The notes: a model not told the origin generated them from the letters alone. 64,000 nt of DNA from Chrysophaeum taylorii (GCA_029834535.1 JAQMWT010000675.1:1-64000); one strand, 5' to 3'; shown: positions 1 through 10,686, numbered from the stretch's first letter. Numbers and translations are program-made.

Positions 1-1650
1 ACAGGGATGAGGCGGTGGAGAATGGAGCGCGCACCGTTGGAGTTGACAGGGCGTGGGTTTCGAAGGAGCACGACGGAGATTGTATCCGTGTGGCCGACGG
101 TGGCCGATGGTCTAGACGTAGATAGCGGACGTCCCGTCGCGGTCGACGGTCGAGCGGGGTTCGGGTCGAGGACGACCCGCGCGAAGAGCGAGGCGTGGCG
201 GTGGATGCGGGCTCCGTTCCCTCGGCGATGGCCAGACCGCGGCCACGGGCGGTCGTCGTGGACGCGCGCGGGCGGGTCGTCGGCGCGTAGGCGCACCGGT
301 CGCAGCGACGACGGGGAGTCTGTCGTAGAAGGCAAAGCGGAGGCGGCGAGTCCCAGGACGTCGCGCGACCACCGTCGACCAAGCCGAAATCGCGGTAGCA
401 GACGCGTCGAGCTCGAAGACTCGTCGCGCCGGCGACGTCGTCGCGGCCTTCGTCGACGCCGGCCGCGACTTTACGGCGAGCCGTTGTCGCCCGCGGGTGA
501 GAGTCCGAGGCCGCGGTCGGGACGGCGGTGGCTCGCAGCGGACGAAGACGCCGGCACGCATCGTATCGAAGGCTGGCGGACGCGTCGAGCCCGACGCGCC
601 GCGTTTTATTTCGGGTTGGTCGACTGGACGTCAACCCGCGGGCGAGTCCGAGTCCGCGGTCGCGACGGCGGTGGGCGCTCGCGGCGACGAAGCCGCCGGC
701 ACGCATCGTAACGAAGGTCAAACGGTGGTCGATCCACCGAGTCGACCGTCGCGTCTCGTTCGGTCTCGCGCGTTCTCGAGGACGTCTCGTCGGAAGAGCG
801 AGTCGCAGCCGTGGAAGCGGGCTTTGACCGCAGACGCGCGCGCGGCAAGCCGTTGTCGATTTCGGTGGCCGGTCGCAGCGGCGACGAAGACGCCGGGCAG
901 CATCGCGCGCATCGCGCGTACCGAAGAGTTCGCGCGAAAAAAGGCGAAATCGCGTCACTCGTCGCGGTCGTCGCCGCGTTTTTCGTGGTCTTCGATCCGT
1001 AGCGGGGGAGAGTCCGAGGCCGCGGTCGCGACGGCGGTGGCCGCTCGCAGCGGCGACGAAGACGCCGGCACGCATCGTATCGAAGCGCCGGGCCCGGCGG
1101 CGCGGAGCGCCGCCCGTCGAGCGAGCCGCCGAGTTTTTTTTCGGGTTTGTCGACTGGACGTCAACCCGCGGGCGAGTCCGATACCGCGGTCGCGACGTCG
1201 ATGGCCGCTCGCAGCGGCGACGAAGCCGGCGGCACGCATCGTATCGAAGGTGAAACGATGTTCGATCCACCGAGTCGACGGTCGAGTCTCGTTCGCTCTC
1301 GCGCGTTCTCGAGGACGGCCCGTCGGAAGATCGAGTCGTAGCCGTGGAAGCGGGCTTTGACCGCAGACGCGAGCGCGGCAAGCCCTTCTCGATTTCGGTG
1401 GCCGGTCGCAGCGGCGACGAAGACGCCGGCACGCATCGCGCGCGTACCGAAGAGTTCGCGCGCAAAAAAGGCGAAATCGCGTCGCATTTTTGCGCGCGCC
1501 AGAACCCCGAAAGAACCCCGAACGTAAAACGCCGGCATGCGATGCCGGCGTCGAGCCTCGCGTAGCGTCCCTGGCTCGAGCGCGTCGTCCCGTTTGCCGG
1601 GCGAAGGCTCCATCGCCGTCGCACGCGACAACCTTACTTCAAAAAAATTT
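1..1650. repeat. GC-rich degenerate higher-order tandem repeat
   Basis: The core phrase gcgacgaagacgccggcacg recurs with variants near 533, 677, 872, 1042, 1206 and 1404. A second phrase, gtcgactggacgtcaacccg, occurs near 619 and 1148. Matching sub-blocks are about 510-532 bp apart, so a unit of about 530 bp made of three related sub-units is present at least twice, with a more diverged copy upstream. Several frames on both strands are open only because the DNA is GC-rich; encoded composition is Arg/Ala-rich with no domain, so I call no gene. A perfect 9-bp-arm hairpin lies at its right edge. Confidence 0.7.
1530..1550. repeat. Perfect GC-rich hairpin at repeat edge
   Basis: Arms cgccggcat and atgccggcg flank a 3-nt loop. 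The hairpin sits where the tandem repeat ends. No adjacent gene supports a terminator role. Confidence 0.5.
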
Positions 1651-2308
1651 TTACGACTACAACCTTACCCTGATCGCTGACTGCGGGCGACGGTGCCTCA
1701 CGAATCCTGAGCCTTGCGAGGGCCATCCGCCCTCCCGGCGTAGGTTGGCACCTATTCGCCTCCCGGGCGTGCCGGTTGGCAGCCGGAACGTTCGCTGTGG
1801 GACGGTGCATGGCCGGGGGGCGAAGACGGAAGGTTAGGGTTTTCTTCCTCGAAATACTCGCGATCTACGACTACGCCAGCATACAGCCAGCATAGAAATC
1901 GACCATCCGACAGGGTTTTCTTTTCAACGAATATACGGTTTTTCTTCTTCGAAATACTCTCTCGCCTAAGGGTTTTCTCTCTCCTTCGAAATACTACCAG
2001 GATCCGAACTCGAGACGTACGTACAGCAATCACCCAGATTCTCGCTCAAACTTCTACGGTGTCTTCGATACTCCAAGGGTCGCCGCAGATAGCAAGAACA
2101 AAACATTTTATAAACATTAATGCTTTTGGCGCATACATTTAGCAAAGAACAGAAAGTAGGCCTCGAGTGAAGCGTTTTGAAATGAATCGGCTTTACAAAA
2201 CGCAGATTTTGTGTGCCCGTTTCGAGCATACATTCTCAAAAGAACAGAAAGTAGAGTTCCGTTAATCGATCCTCACACACTCACACACGTTTCCCAATTA
2301 ATTATTGT
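1651..2308. other. Non-coding stretch with short direct repeats
   Basis: No credible gene is visible. The phrase tcgaaatactc recurs three times between 1850 and 2000. The phrase agaacagaaagtag occurs twice (about 2147 and 2240), each preceded by gcatacatt. The region becomes AT-richer to the right. Confidence 0.4.
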
Positions 2309-2563
2309 GGACGGATAAGAAAACGAGACTAGCCCGCGCCGCAACGACGGGTCCTACAACGCGTGGGCTTTTTCCTTTTTTTTCGTGAGGGGACGAAAGG
2401 ATGCCGACTTCACTATGGGGACTAGTTCCATCGCGACGATCTCGCGGCGTGGCGGCACATACTGCTTGAGTACAAATGAACATAGCTCAGCGATCCGTTG
2501 AGTATGTCTTAGTACAAACTGAAACATAGTTAATGGCTCGTACGAACTTTCTTATCCGACCCT
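2309..2563. repeat. Possible MITE-like element related to the 35.7-40.4 kb transposon
   Basis: The right end, ctttcttatccgaccct (2547-2563), matches the right terminus of the complete transposon at 40401-40417 exactly over 17 bp. Near 2309-2325 an opposite-facing ggacggataagaaaacg resembles the left terminus. The roughly 255 bp between carries no gene. I see no target-site duplication, so this may be a decayed non-autonomous copy or two unrelated ends. Confidence 0.3.
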
Positions 2564-2723
2564 GTTGATGTGCCATCAACAGGATTCGATTCGTGGCTGT
2601 CAATGGAACGGAGTGGCTGTCAATGGAACTCCGTTCCATCAACAGGATTTTTACAACCAAAGGATAATCCTGCCCATTTCTGAAGCATTTCTGAAGCACG
2701 GGATGTGCTGCTGCGCCGGCCAC

Positions 2724-2921
2724 TAACTAACTTAATTTACTTCAGACCTCTCCCGAGCATGGGAGCCAGGCCGGACAGGCAGGAGCCGGTACGGAATCAC
2801 AGAGGAAAATCACGCAGTTGGGGCAGAGGCGAGGGACGAGGACGGACTTGTTGATGGTGGACCGCCACTGCGCGCGGTCTTGTGCGAGGTCGTGCAAAAG
2901 CGTCGCAGGCCGCGGACGTGT
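2724..2921 (-). repeat. Dispersed repeat family, copy A
   Basis: Read on the minus strand this stretch matches copy B (32230-32432, plus) closely over nearly 190 bp and ends in gggagaggtctgaag followed by a degenerate TTAG-type tail. A shorter third copy lies near 17452-17545. GC-rich inverted repeats precede the end. A microsatellite-like tail shared by dispersed copies suggests the 3' end of a LINE or SINE. The alternative, a Helitron 3' hairpin end (CTGA fits CTRR), is weaker because the tails are alike and no T follows. Confidence 0.6.
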
Positions 2922-3119
2922 TGGTCCACGAACAATCGACCTGTCCGTCGCGTTCTGCCCAACCGAGCGAACCCCATCCCAGAGCGGACTTTCCGGGTGC
3001 TAACCGGCCAGCCCGGGAGGCGAGCAGGCACCGTCTCACTCCGGGACGGCCGGGGCCGCCGCAGGGAGCAAGCTTGTTAGGCGCCGTCCTCCATCGCAAC
3101 CAACGGGAGGTTTACTACT
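2922..3119. other. GC-rich spacer without a supported gene
   Basis: Several short frames are open on both strands, but none shows a domain. The stretch lies between copy A of the dispersed repeat and the short-repeat block. Confidence 0.3.
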
Positions 3120-3490
3120 AGTTTTTCTTTTACAAGTGCAGGCCAGTAAGTTCACCTAGTCCCAATCTCTAACCCCAGTAAGTTCACCTGGTCCCGTTAC
3201 GTTCACCTGGTCAGTAAGTTCACCTAGTCCCAATCTCTAACCCCAGTAAGTTCGGCGTAAACCCACTCGTGCTCACACCCACTCACCCCACTCTCCTTTG
3301 AGCTCGTCGCTCTCACCCCCGCCAATCCAAGCTGCTTTGATCCGCACGCGCCGCCAACCCTTGAGTTTACTCTAAAAACCCCAGTAAGTTCACCTGGTCC
3401 CAGTAAGATCACCTGGTCACTCACCTCACCTAGTCCCAATCTCCAACCCCAGTAAGTTCACCTGGTCCCAGTAAGTTCACCTACAGTGCG
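3120..3490. repeat. Short direct-repeat block
   Basis: Variants of cagtaagttcacctggtcc and cctagtcccaatctctaacc repeat irregularly at least six times. No gene is visible. Confidence 0.6.
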
Positions 3491-3512
3491 CGTGTAGACG
3501 CCGTGAGGGGGC

Positions 3513-4071
3513 TTATCGGTATTGCGCAGCACGTGTGGGGTAGGGTGGAGTCTTCGACCCAGAAGAGCAAATCCTCGGGGTTGCCGATCGACAGAGAGCC
3601 ACGTAGAGCTGGACGTGACAGAAGACGGGCTTGGGTGAGACGACGCCGACCTCGCGGGGCGTCTGGCCCTGGCTCTTGTTGATCGTTTGGCGTAGGCGGG
3701 CCTTAAGGGATACAGGTTGGAGGAGCCTCGGTGACACAACACGATCGATCATGTATCTGGTACCGTTGCAGTGGCCGTGCGACGGGTCCAGGTTGCGAAG
3801 ACTTTAAGCTCGCGATCAACGTCAGCATGCCGTTGGTTGTCAGGGAGTCGAAAACTCGACTGTAAAGAGCGCGGCGTCGGCTTCCGACCCAACCTAGTCG
3901 GCCGAAAAGAACTCCGACGCCTCGTCTCCGGGAAAAAAAGGCCGCGGTCATGCGCGCGTTGTCAGCATCGACAACATCGTTTCGACGGGGCGTGAGAATG
4001 GCGCGCTGAAAGAGCCGCCGCGGGTCGTGGAAACAGTCTGCGAGGTCGCCATAGACGGCTTGGAGGATCAC
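3513..4071 (-). pseudogene. PIF1-like / Helitron-type helicase remnant
   Basis: Two minus-strand frames together recall the C-terminal half of PIF1-family helicases as found in Helitrons. In 4071-3703 the segment RAILTPRRNDVVDADN fits the family motif RAILTPKNxDVDxIN. In 3752-3513 the segment RQTINKSQGQTPREVGVV, followed by KPVFCHVQLYVALCR, fits the conserved TINKSQGQT...VFSHGQLYVALSR region (helicase motifs V-VI). The frame changes between the parts and the N-terminal Walker A region is missing, so this is a truncated, frameshifted remnant. A Helitron origin is inference; a decayed host PIF1 is possible. Confidence 0.6.
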
Positions 4072-4115
4072 TGTCTGGCTCGCGCGCCTATCTGATCCTT
4101 ACCCTAAATCGGGGG

Positions 4116-6526
4116 ACAAACAAACAAGACAAACGCAACGCCTTCAACGAGCTCAAGCGCCGGACCGTCGTGGACAAACTCGCAAACCACGCCAACGCTA
4201 AGCTGCGTGCCTTTGGCCACTTTATGTTCAAGCAATTACGGCCGGCATCCTGGGTGGCCCTCTACGGCCCAACCGGCCTCGATCGCGCCCCCTTCGACTC
4301 TCAAGAAGGCGGCCAGCAAGGCGACCCCACCTATCCACCGGCGTACTGTCTGGCAACGCATGACGCCGCACAGGCCCTTGACACCCGCTTACGTTCATGT
4401 GCCGGCTACGCCCGATTTGGCATGGACGACGGCGTCATCTCTGGTTCCCCTCGTGAGGTTGTCGACGCCCTCCTGCAGTACGCCCGCGACATCCAAGCTA
4501 GCGGCGAGGAGCTCCGCCTCGACAAGTGCGTGGCGTTCTGTCCGGCACTTGGCATGGGTCTTCTCGATCACCCCGATGTTCACGACCACGTCCAAGTTGC
4601 GCCTGACGGCACGCGTACTCTTGCTGGTATCCCCGTTGTCGCCGACGGCCTCGTAATCTACGGTGTGCCCATCGGCTCCCCGGCCACGCCGGAGATGCCT
4701 ATGTCGAAGCTACCTTGCAACGCGAGGTTGACGCTCAGGTGAGCTACATGAGCCGTATTCGCACCAAGCTCCAGAACGTCTCCCTCCACTGCATGTACTC
4801 GTTGGGCCGCTACTGCATCGCCCCGCGCATGGACTACATCGCGCAACACTGCTACCCCACCAATGCCTTGAGCGCGCTCCGCCGCTTCGACGTTGCCGTC
4901 CTCAGCTTCGTCGCCACAGCACTTGGCGCAGATCCGCGTCAGGTTTTTGACTCCACCGGCATCGTCCTCCAACGCCTCCGTCTTCCTGCTCGAAGTGGGG
5001 GTGCCGGCATTCGCTCCTGCGCCGACCTCAGCCCCGCCGCCTTTGTTGGCACGGCGGCCCAGGCCCTCCCACACCTCGTCGACCTTCGCGATCCTACGGG
5101 TGCCGTGGAGGTCCCTGGCTACCTCCCCCGCCTCGCCTCGGTCCTGGGTGCCACTTCTTTTCGCACGGGTAACGAGTTGCACCGTTGGCACCACCTCCTC
5201 GCATCCGGTTGCCGCCTGGGGCGAGCACTCGAGACTGCGTGGGACGGACTTCGGGCTGATCTCCGTACCACGCTGGCTTCCCACGGCGGCGCTGGTTCCG
5301 GCGACCCCGCCAACGTTCATCTCGTCGACGGTCCTCTCCCACGAATTCGTCTCCATGGGCGTCCTCGTCGACCCCACCATCTCGACACCCGTGCTCATAC
5401 CCCAACTCCAGCGTGCTCTAACCTCCCAGCGCGAGACAGCTCGGGCCACTGCACTCCAGCGCGTTGCGGCCACCCTTCCCATCACCGATGCACTTCGAGT
5501 AGCGGCGTCCTCATGGGATCGCTTCTCGACCACGTTCATCAGCTCGTGGCCCAGCTCTGCCCTTCAAATCCCCAACCGCTGCTGGTTTGAGATGTGTGCC
5601 CAGTACTTTGGCTACCCCTCTCCAGCTTGTTCGGGCCTCGTGGGCACTCGCATTCTGGGCACTGACGTCGTTCTCGACGCTCACGGCAAGGTGCTTCTCA
5701 CGCAGGCCAATCTTGTCAACCGCGGAGGAGCGCGGACCACCTGGCACGACAGCTTGCTCGATTGCGCCCTCTCCACCACCAAAGAGGCCGGCATCCCAGC
5801 CCTGTCCGAGGTTTTCGGCATCTTTGCTGACGTCGTCGCCCCTACCATTCGCACGCGCCTCTACGGCCGGTACCGAGGCAATCTCGCCCGACGCCAAGTC
5901 GTCCCAGACATCCTCACCACGCTCGACAACAAGGAGCAACTCTACGACATCAAAACCCTCGCTTGGGGTTCGTTGTACACCGCCCACGCCCTCCATCCCT
6001 CCCACCCGTCGCCTGTCGATCGGCGCGCAGCGCAAGTCCACTCCGAATACCTCGCTCACGCCTGCGGCATCGACGCCATCATCCCCAGCCGGGTACAGCA
6101 CCACCGCCTGGCTTCTTGGGCCCTGTCGAACAGCGGCTACGTAGCTACGGCACCGTCGCCGGCCTCGTCTTTGGTGCCTTCGGTGAGGCCAGCGCGGCGT
6201 GCCACGCTCTCGCCCAAACATGCGCAGAGCGCATCGCTGCGCGAACCTGGGTGGCAAGCGGCTGCGCCAACTTCACAGAGGCAAAGGCGGCCCAAACTCG
6301 CCGCATCTACCGTGAGTGGGGGATCGCCAGCGCTTTAGGCCGGGCTCGCTGTGCCCTCACCGCCCTCACCCATGTCGCCGCCTCGGGGAACCCCACCCAG
6401 GCCGCCCGATCCCAGCAGGACGTCACCCTTCGTCGCACATACGTCCGGCGGCAGCATGCGTACGACCTACGGGCGGGGCCCGTCCTCTCTTCGCCTGCCC
6501 CACGCCTCGGCGATGACCCCGACTAG
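4116..6526 (+). pseudogene. 5'-truncated, frameshifted non-LTR retrotransposon (reverse transcriptase plus nuclease-like C-terminus)
   Basis: The reading starts at reverse-transcriptase motif A (DKRNAFNELKR, from about 4128), continues through motif B (EGGQQGDP) and motif C (FGMDDG), then a thumb-like region. Further down is a PD followed 12 residues later by D and K (VVPDIL...LYDIK, about 5898-5951). That spacing recalls the restriction-like endonuclease of R2-type elements. The frame shifts near 4690-4710, 5300-5340 and 6130-6150 without splice signals, and the fingers domain is missing, so it is a dead 5'-truncated copy. An A/C-rich tail (acaaacaaacaa repeats, 6636-6690) follows. Assignment to the RLE class is inference. 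Confidence 0.75.
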
Positions 6527-6635
6527 GTCCCGCGTACTTATCTCCGCCCGTCAGGCACATCCCTCGTACCCCACAAACCCACCCACATCCTTCATGCTCC
6601 CCACACACACACCCCTCTTAACAGTCGACATTTAC

Positions 6636-6720
6636 AGACAAACAAACAAGTTTACAGACAAACAAACAAACAAACAGACAAACATCTGTCGATTAGTAGT
6701 AAGGATTATTTTTTTTTTTT
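6636..6720 (+). repeat. Simple-repeat tail and T run
   Basis: Runs of acaaacaaacaa are followed by 12 T. The stretch may be the 3' tail of the preceding retroelement and also forms the upstream region of the gene starting at 6772. Confidence 0.4.
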
Positions 6721-6771
6721 GCCACTAATCACCCAGAACGAGGCGAACACGGGGGACGCGAAGCACCACGA

Positions 6772-9700
6772 ATGAGAAGCGAGCACGACGTCACGACAGC
6801 AGAGTCCCGGAGCATGACGCAAGGACAAGCGAGCACGACGATTACGACGGCGGGGCGCGGGGTGCAGGTCGAGTTGGGCGAGTTGTACAATGCACGGACA
6901 TCGGAGTTGTTTCCGGGGGTCTCGCTGTGGAAGTCGGATGCGCGCAAGGGAGAGTCAACGATCGTGGTGGAAGGGGGGAGCGGGAACGAGTTCTTTTACT
7001 ACAAGTCACTGGAGGAGCTGCGAGCGGGGAGCAAGCTCTCGGCGGAGGCTTCGCTCGAGTTAGACGTCGGCCTGTTCCAGGTCAAGGGGAGTGCCGAGGT
7101 GCTGCGCGACTCGCGCACGAGCATGAACGAGGCGCGGGTCCAGGTGGTGTGTCGGGTCTTGACGCAGACGCGGAAACTCGAAATGGACAGAGTAGTCGAC
7201 GTCGCCTACGACGAATTGCTCGACGACGAGCGCTTTACACACTACGTCGCCTGCGTCGAGGAGGGCGGCCTCGCGACACTGACCTTTTCGCAAAAGTGCA
7301 CCAGTAAGGAAGAGGCACTTTCCGTCGCCGGCAAGCTCGAGGGCAAGCTCTGCGGAATCGTGGAGCTGGCGTTGAGGGGCTCGGTCTCCATCAACAACTT
7401 TGATTCGAGCGCCCAGGAGTCCATCGAGGTCTCGATGAAAGGCACGTACGTCGAGGCGGTCACGACATTGCGGGACGCGCTCGAGGTCATCCAAGGGCTG
7501 CCCGACAAGCTGAGGACCCAGAAATGCACGCTTTCTTTCGTTCTCAATCCCGTGTGCATCCTGGATTCTAAGGCACGCCGCCTGGTCCGCGCGCTCGACG
7601 CTCGTGTCATGAGAGACACTAAGGACGCTCTCGCAAAGGGCCGTCAACTCCTGCTCGAGCTCAAGGACCTCGAGAACACCAACATCCACGAGCGCTTTCC
7701 TCAGATTTATGCGCAAATCCGCAACTTCGTCGACCGCTTATCTGCTTTCGAGGAACAATTCTCTCAATTTGTCCGCAACACCCTCCCCAAGCTCAAGGAC
7801 GGCAACATGCAGGACGATCACTACACCGAGCACGCGAACGCCCTCAGCGGCGCCGTCTGCTTCTTCCAGATCCGCGCCGGCATCGCCGAGCTCTTCATTC
7901 GTGAAAAGCGCGTCGAGATCCCGCTCTTGGAGCGGACAGTCGGCAAGCTCATGGACAAGGGCATGCAAGACCGCATAGGGACGCCGCTGCCCGACCTACT
8001 GGCGAGCGACCTCCAAAAGCCCCGTCTGACGCTGTCCTTCGGCGGCGAGAACATCACAAGCTCGCACCACCGGCTTCTGCGATCGCTCACAGCCGACACG
8101 CCGATTGCGATCGAAGACGACGACTTTGACGACTCCGGCGATGAAACGAATAATAACCGCGCGTGGTTCCACGACGAGACGACGAGGGACCGGCTCTCGG
8201 CAGCCCTGGGTGAGCTGGACGCGGTGATGACGACCAACGCCGAGAATCCGAACCGCGCGAGCTACGTCGTCGGCCTGATTGAGCGGGCGAAACGCTTCGG
8301 CGGAACCAAGGAAAGGCGGACCAAGATAGGCGATATCATCTACGAAGCCCGCCTGCCCGGGGCGGCGTCGCGACGGATCGTCGTAAACAACCACCTCCCA
8401 ACCATACCACCTTCAGCGCCCAAGCTCGAAGTCAAAGGCTCGCAGACCATCGAAGCCACCTGGACCTATGAGGCTAACGAAGTCTTCGCGGTCTCACGCT
8501 TCCACGTCTGTTACAGGCCCTTGCCCCTCCTCAAGGACGGGCGCGCTTGGTTTATGAACGACCGGATTGAGGAGGCCGGCACGAAGCAATTATTCATCGA
8601 AGGACCATTCAACGACGATCTACCCGCCCCCCCCGTCGCGCTCCTCGAGGGTCTCCTCGACGGAGTCACGTACGAGGTCTCGGTTTTTGCCGAGCTCGAG
8701 GGCGGCTTGTTCTCGCCGACGTCGGCCGCTTCCCAGGTCGCGACGGATACGACGCCGTCAGAAGCGTCGTCGCTTATTTGCTTTTTCAAGGGAAACCAGG
8801 ACAGGTTGAGTCAAGAAACCAAGGGCGGCTGGCTGCGGTGCGGGGGGCGCAAACCCTGGGACCTGGACCGCGGGTCGCTTTTTCTTGGCTGGACGACACG
8901 GGAAATCCGGCGTGTCCCATCTGGAAGCGTGGGCGTCGTCGTCGTCGACGTTGCGCCACAGTATCGTCCCGAAGTGCCTTTCCCGGACTCCCTTGACGAA
9001 AGCGTTGTCGTCGTCATGGCCGGCGCCACCGGCCACGGTAAGTCGACGGAGAACAACACGCTGGTTTCCTACTTGCTGGGCGGCGAGCTCGACGACGAGG
9101 TCAGGCTCATGCTGGTCGACGACCGCGGGAAGGACCAGGCATTGTCCGTCACCAGCTTCGTCACGGTCTATCGTCTGCGCCCACTGACGGGCCGCTTCCG
9201 CGGCAAGAACGTGTTGCTTGTGGACCCCCCCGGCTTCAACGACTCCGACGGCCACAGCGGCGACATGCGCGTCCGCGCATGCATGGGTGAGCTCTTGCAA
9301 GTCATCAAGCATGTAAATGCCATCTTTCTCTGCGTCAAGGAGAACGAAATTCGCAAGGATTACCTGACGCCTGCCGTCAATTACGTCTTCCAGCTCCTGG
9401 CGACCGACGTGCGTGACTGCCTGCGTACGATCGTCACAATGGCCACCGTAGTCGAGCCCAAGTGCCTCCTAACGCTGAGCCAGATCGGATGGCCCACTGA
9501 CAAGTACATCAAGGTGGAGAACAGCGCCTTTCGCGTAGATCGCGACACAAAGGACTTACAGTCAGCAGATGAACGGGATGTCTTGATTAACTTTTGGAAC
9601 TTGTCCATGCGTGGCCAGCGCCGTGTCCTCGACATGCTCCTCGGCAACGAAGTCCTGCCGGGCATGGAACCCGTGCCAACCAAGAAGAGCCTCCAGGTGA

Positions 9701-10686
9701 CGACCTGTCGCATTGAACTGGATCAAAGGTGCGACGTTTACATGAAGAAAATTCTTAAGCTCGCGAACAACATCGTGCAACTCACCAACCTGCTAAAGAG
9801 CATCGCCACGGCTGTCACGTCGCCTCCGAACGCCACGATCGAGCACAAGTGGACCGACTTCGAACAGATTGACGCATCGCCCGGCCAAAACACCACCTTC
9901 TGCAAGAAATGCCGCTACACCTGCCATGAGAACTGCAGCATCGCAAAGGACGAAGACAAAGCTCACTGCTGGGCCATGACCAAAGGCAAGTGTCGGATTT
10001 GCCCGAATAAATGTGATTGGCAAGACCACACGAATGCTTCCTTCATCGTGGTGCCCGTAGAGAAGAGAAAATGGGTCGTCCCCGGCGAGCTCCTGACCGC
10101 GTTCAACGAGACAACCACGACCTTCGAGAAGACCGTCCTCGAAGCCATCGGTAAGTACAAGACCTACCACAACGAACTCCAGACGGACATCATCGATATT
10201 GCCAGCATTACGTGCACGATCAAGCAAGACGCCATCAAACACGATCCCGACAAATTCGTAAAACACCTCGAGGCGATGATTGGCCGGGCCCGAGACCACA
10301 ACGCCACCTCGGAGCAGCTTAGAATTCTTATCGACGCCAAAAACGCGATGAAGCTCGCTGCTCAGGTCAACAAGCATTACGAAAACGTCGCCTACCTCAC
10401 TGCGGAGCAACAGGTTTTAGCCAGCGTCTTCAAGAAAGTCGAGGCTGAGCTCAACCGCCGCATCGCCCTGAGTCCAGACGCTTATGCCGAGGAGACGAAG
10501 AAGAGCTGCTCGCTCTACAACACCCTCCTAAAAGAGGTGCCGAGAGACCTTCGGAACATCATGCCCCGGCCCCTTCGCCAGAAAAGATATGTCACCTCAG
10601 GTGCGCTCTACAAGGAGAACCTCGCCGCAATTGTCAACCTCGTCGAGGTCTTGCTCAAGTCAAACGTCGTCATGAACGTTGATTGA
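6772..10686 (+). CDS. Stonustoxin-type N-domain, FN3 and P-loop GTPase multidomain protein
   Basis: This is a single 1304-aa open frame. Residues about 20-250 resemble the N-terminal MACPF-like domain of stonustoxin-family proteins (hallmark LYNARTSELFPGVSLW). About 270-430 is helical. About 543-663 reads as a fibronectin type III domain. About 745-905 is a P-loop GTPase: G1 GATGHGKST at about 749-757 and G3 DPPGF, reminiscent of AIG1/septin-type domains; no clear NKxD is visible. About 1043-1080 is Cys-rich (CKKCRYTCHENC, then four further Cys), probably zinc-binding, followed by helices. No signal peptide or transmembrane segment is visible, so cytosolic action is likely. I infer an immune or membrane-remodelling GTPase rather than a secreted toxin. 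The ATG at 6772 is the first in frame. Confidence 0.8.
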   Translation: MRSEHDVTTAESRSMTQGQASTTITTAGRGVQVELGELYNARTSELFPGVSLWKSDARKGESTIVVEGGSGNEFFYYKSLEELRAGSKLSAEASLELDVGLFQVKGSAEVLRDSRTSMNEARVQVVCRVLTQTRKLEMDRVVDVAYDELLDDERFTHYVACVEEGGLATLTFSQKCTSKEEALSVAGKLEGKLCGIVELALRGSVSINNFDSSAQESIEVSMKGTYVEAVTTLRDALEVIQGLPDKLRTQKCTLSFVLNPVCILDSKARRLVRALDARVMRDTKDALAKGRQLLLELKDLENTNIHERFPQIYAQIRNFVDRLSAFEEQFSQFVRNTLPKLKDGNMQDDHYTEHANALSGAVCFFQIRAGIAELFIREKRVEIPLLERTVGKLMDKGMQDRIGTPLPDLLASDLQKPRLTLSFGGENITSSHHRLLRSLTADTPIAIEDDDFDDSGDETNNNRAWFHDETTRDRLSAALGELDAVMTTNAENPNRASYVVGLIERAKRFGGTKERRTKIGDIIYEARLPGAASRRIVVNNHLPTIPPSAPKLEVKGSQTIEATWTYEANEVFAVSRFHVCYRPLPLLKDGRAWFMNDRIEEAGTKQLFIEGPFNDDLPAPPVALLEGLLDGVTYEVSVFAELEGGLFSPTSAASQVATDTTPSEASSLICFFKGNQDRLSQETKGGWLRCGGRKPWDLDRGSLFLGWTTREIRRVPSGSVGVVVVDVAPQYRPEVPFPDSLDESVVVVMAGATGHGKSTENNTLVSYLLGGELDDEVRLMLVDDRGKDQALSVTSFVTVYRLRPLTGRFRGKNVLLVDPPGFNDSDGHSGDMRVRACMGELLQVIKHVNAIFLCVKENEIRKDYLTPAVNYVFQLLATDVRDCLRTIVTMATVVEPKCLLTLSQIGWPTDKYIKVENSAFRVDRDTKDLQSADERDVLINFWNLSMRGQRRVLDMLLGNEVLPGMEPVPTKKSLQVTTCRIELDQRCDVYMKKILKLANNIVQLTNLLKSIATAVTSPPNATIEHKWTDFEQIDASPGQNTTFCKKCRYTCHENCSIAKDEDKAHCWAMTKGKCRICPNKCDWQDHTNASFIVVPVEKRKWVVPGELLTAFNETTTTFEKTVLEAIGKYKTYHNELQTDIIDIASITCTIKQDAIKHDPDKFVKHLEAMIGRARDHNATSEQLRILIDAKNAMKLAAQVNKHYENVAYLTAEQQVLASVFKKVEAELNRRIALSPDAYAEETKKSCSLYNTLLKEVPRDLRNIMPRPLRQKRYVTSGALYKENLAAIVNLVEVLLKSNVVMNVD

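Noticed and set aside
4893-6338. 481-aa frame as an intact gene
   Set aside because: It is only the middle part of a retroelement; its N- and C-terminal parts are in other frames and no start fits.
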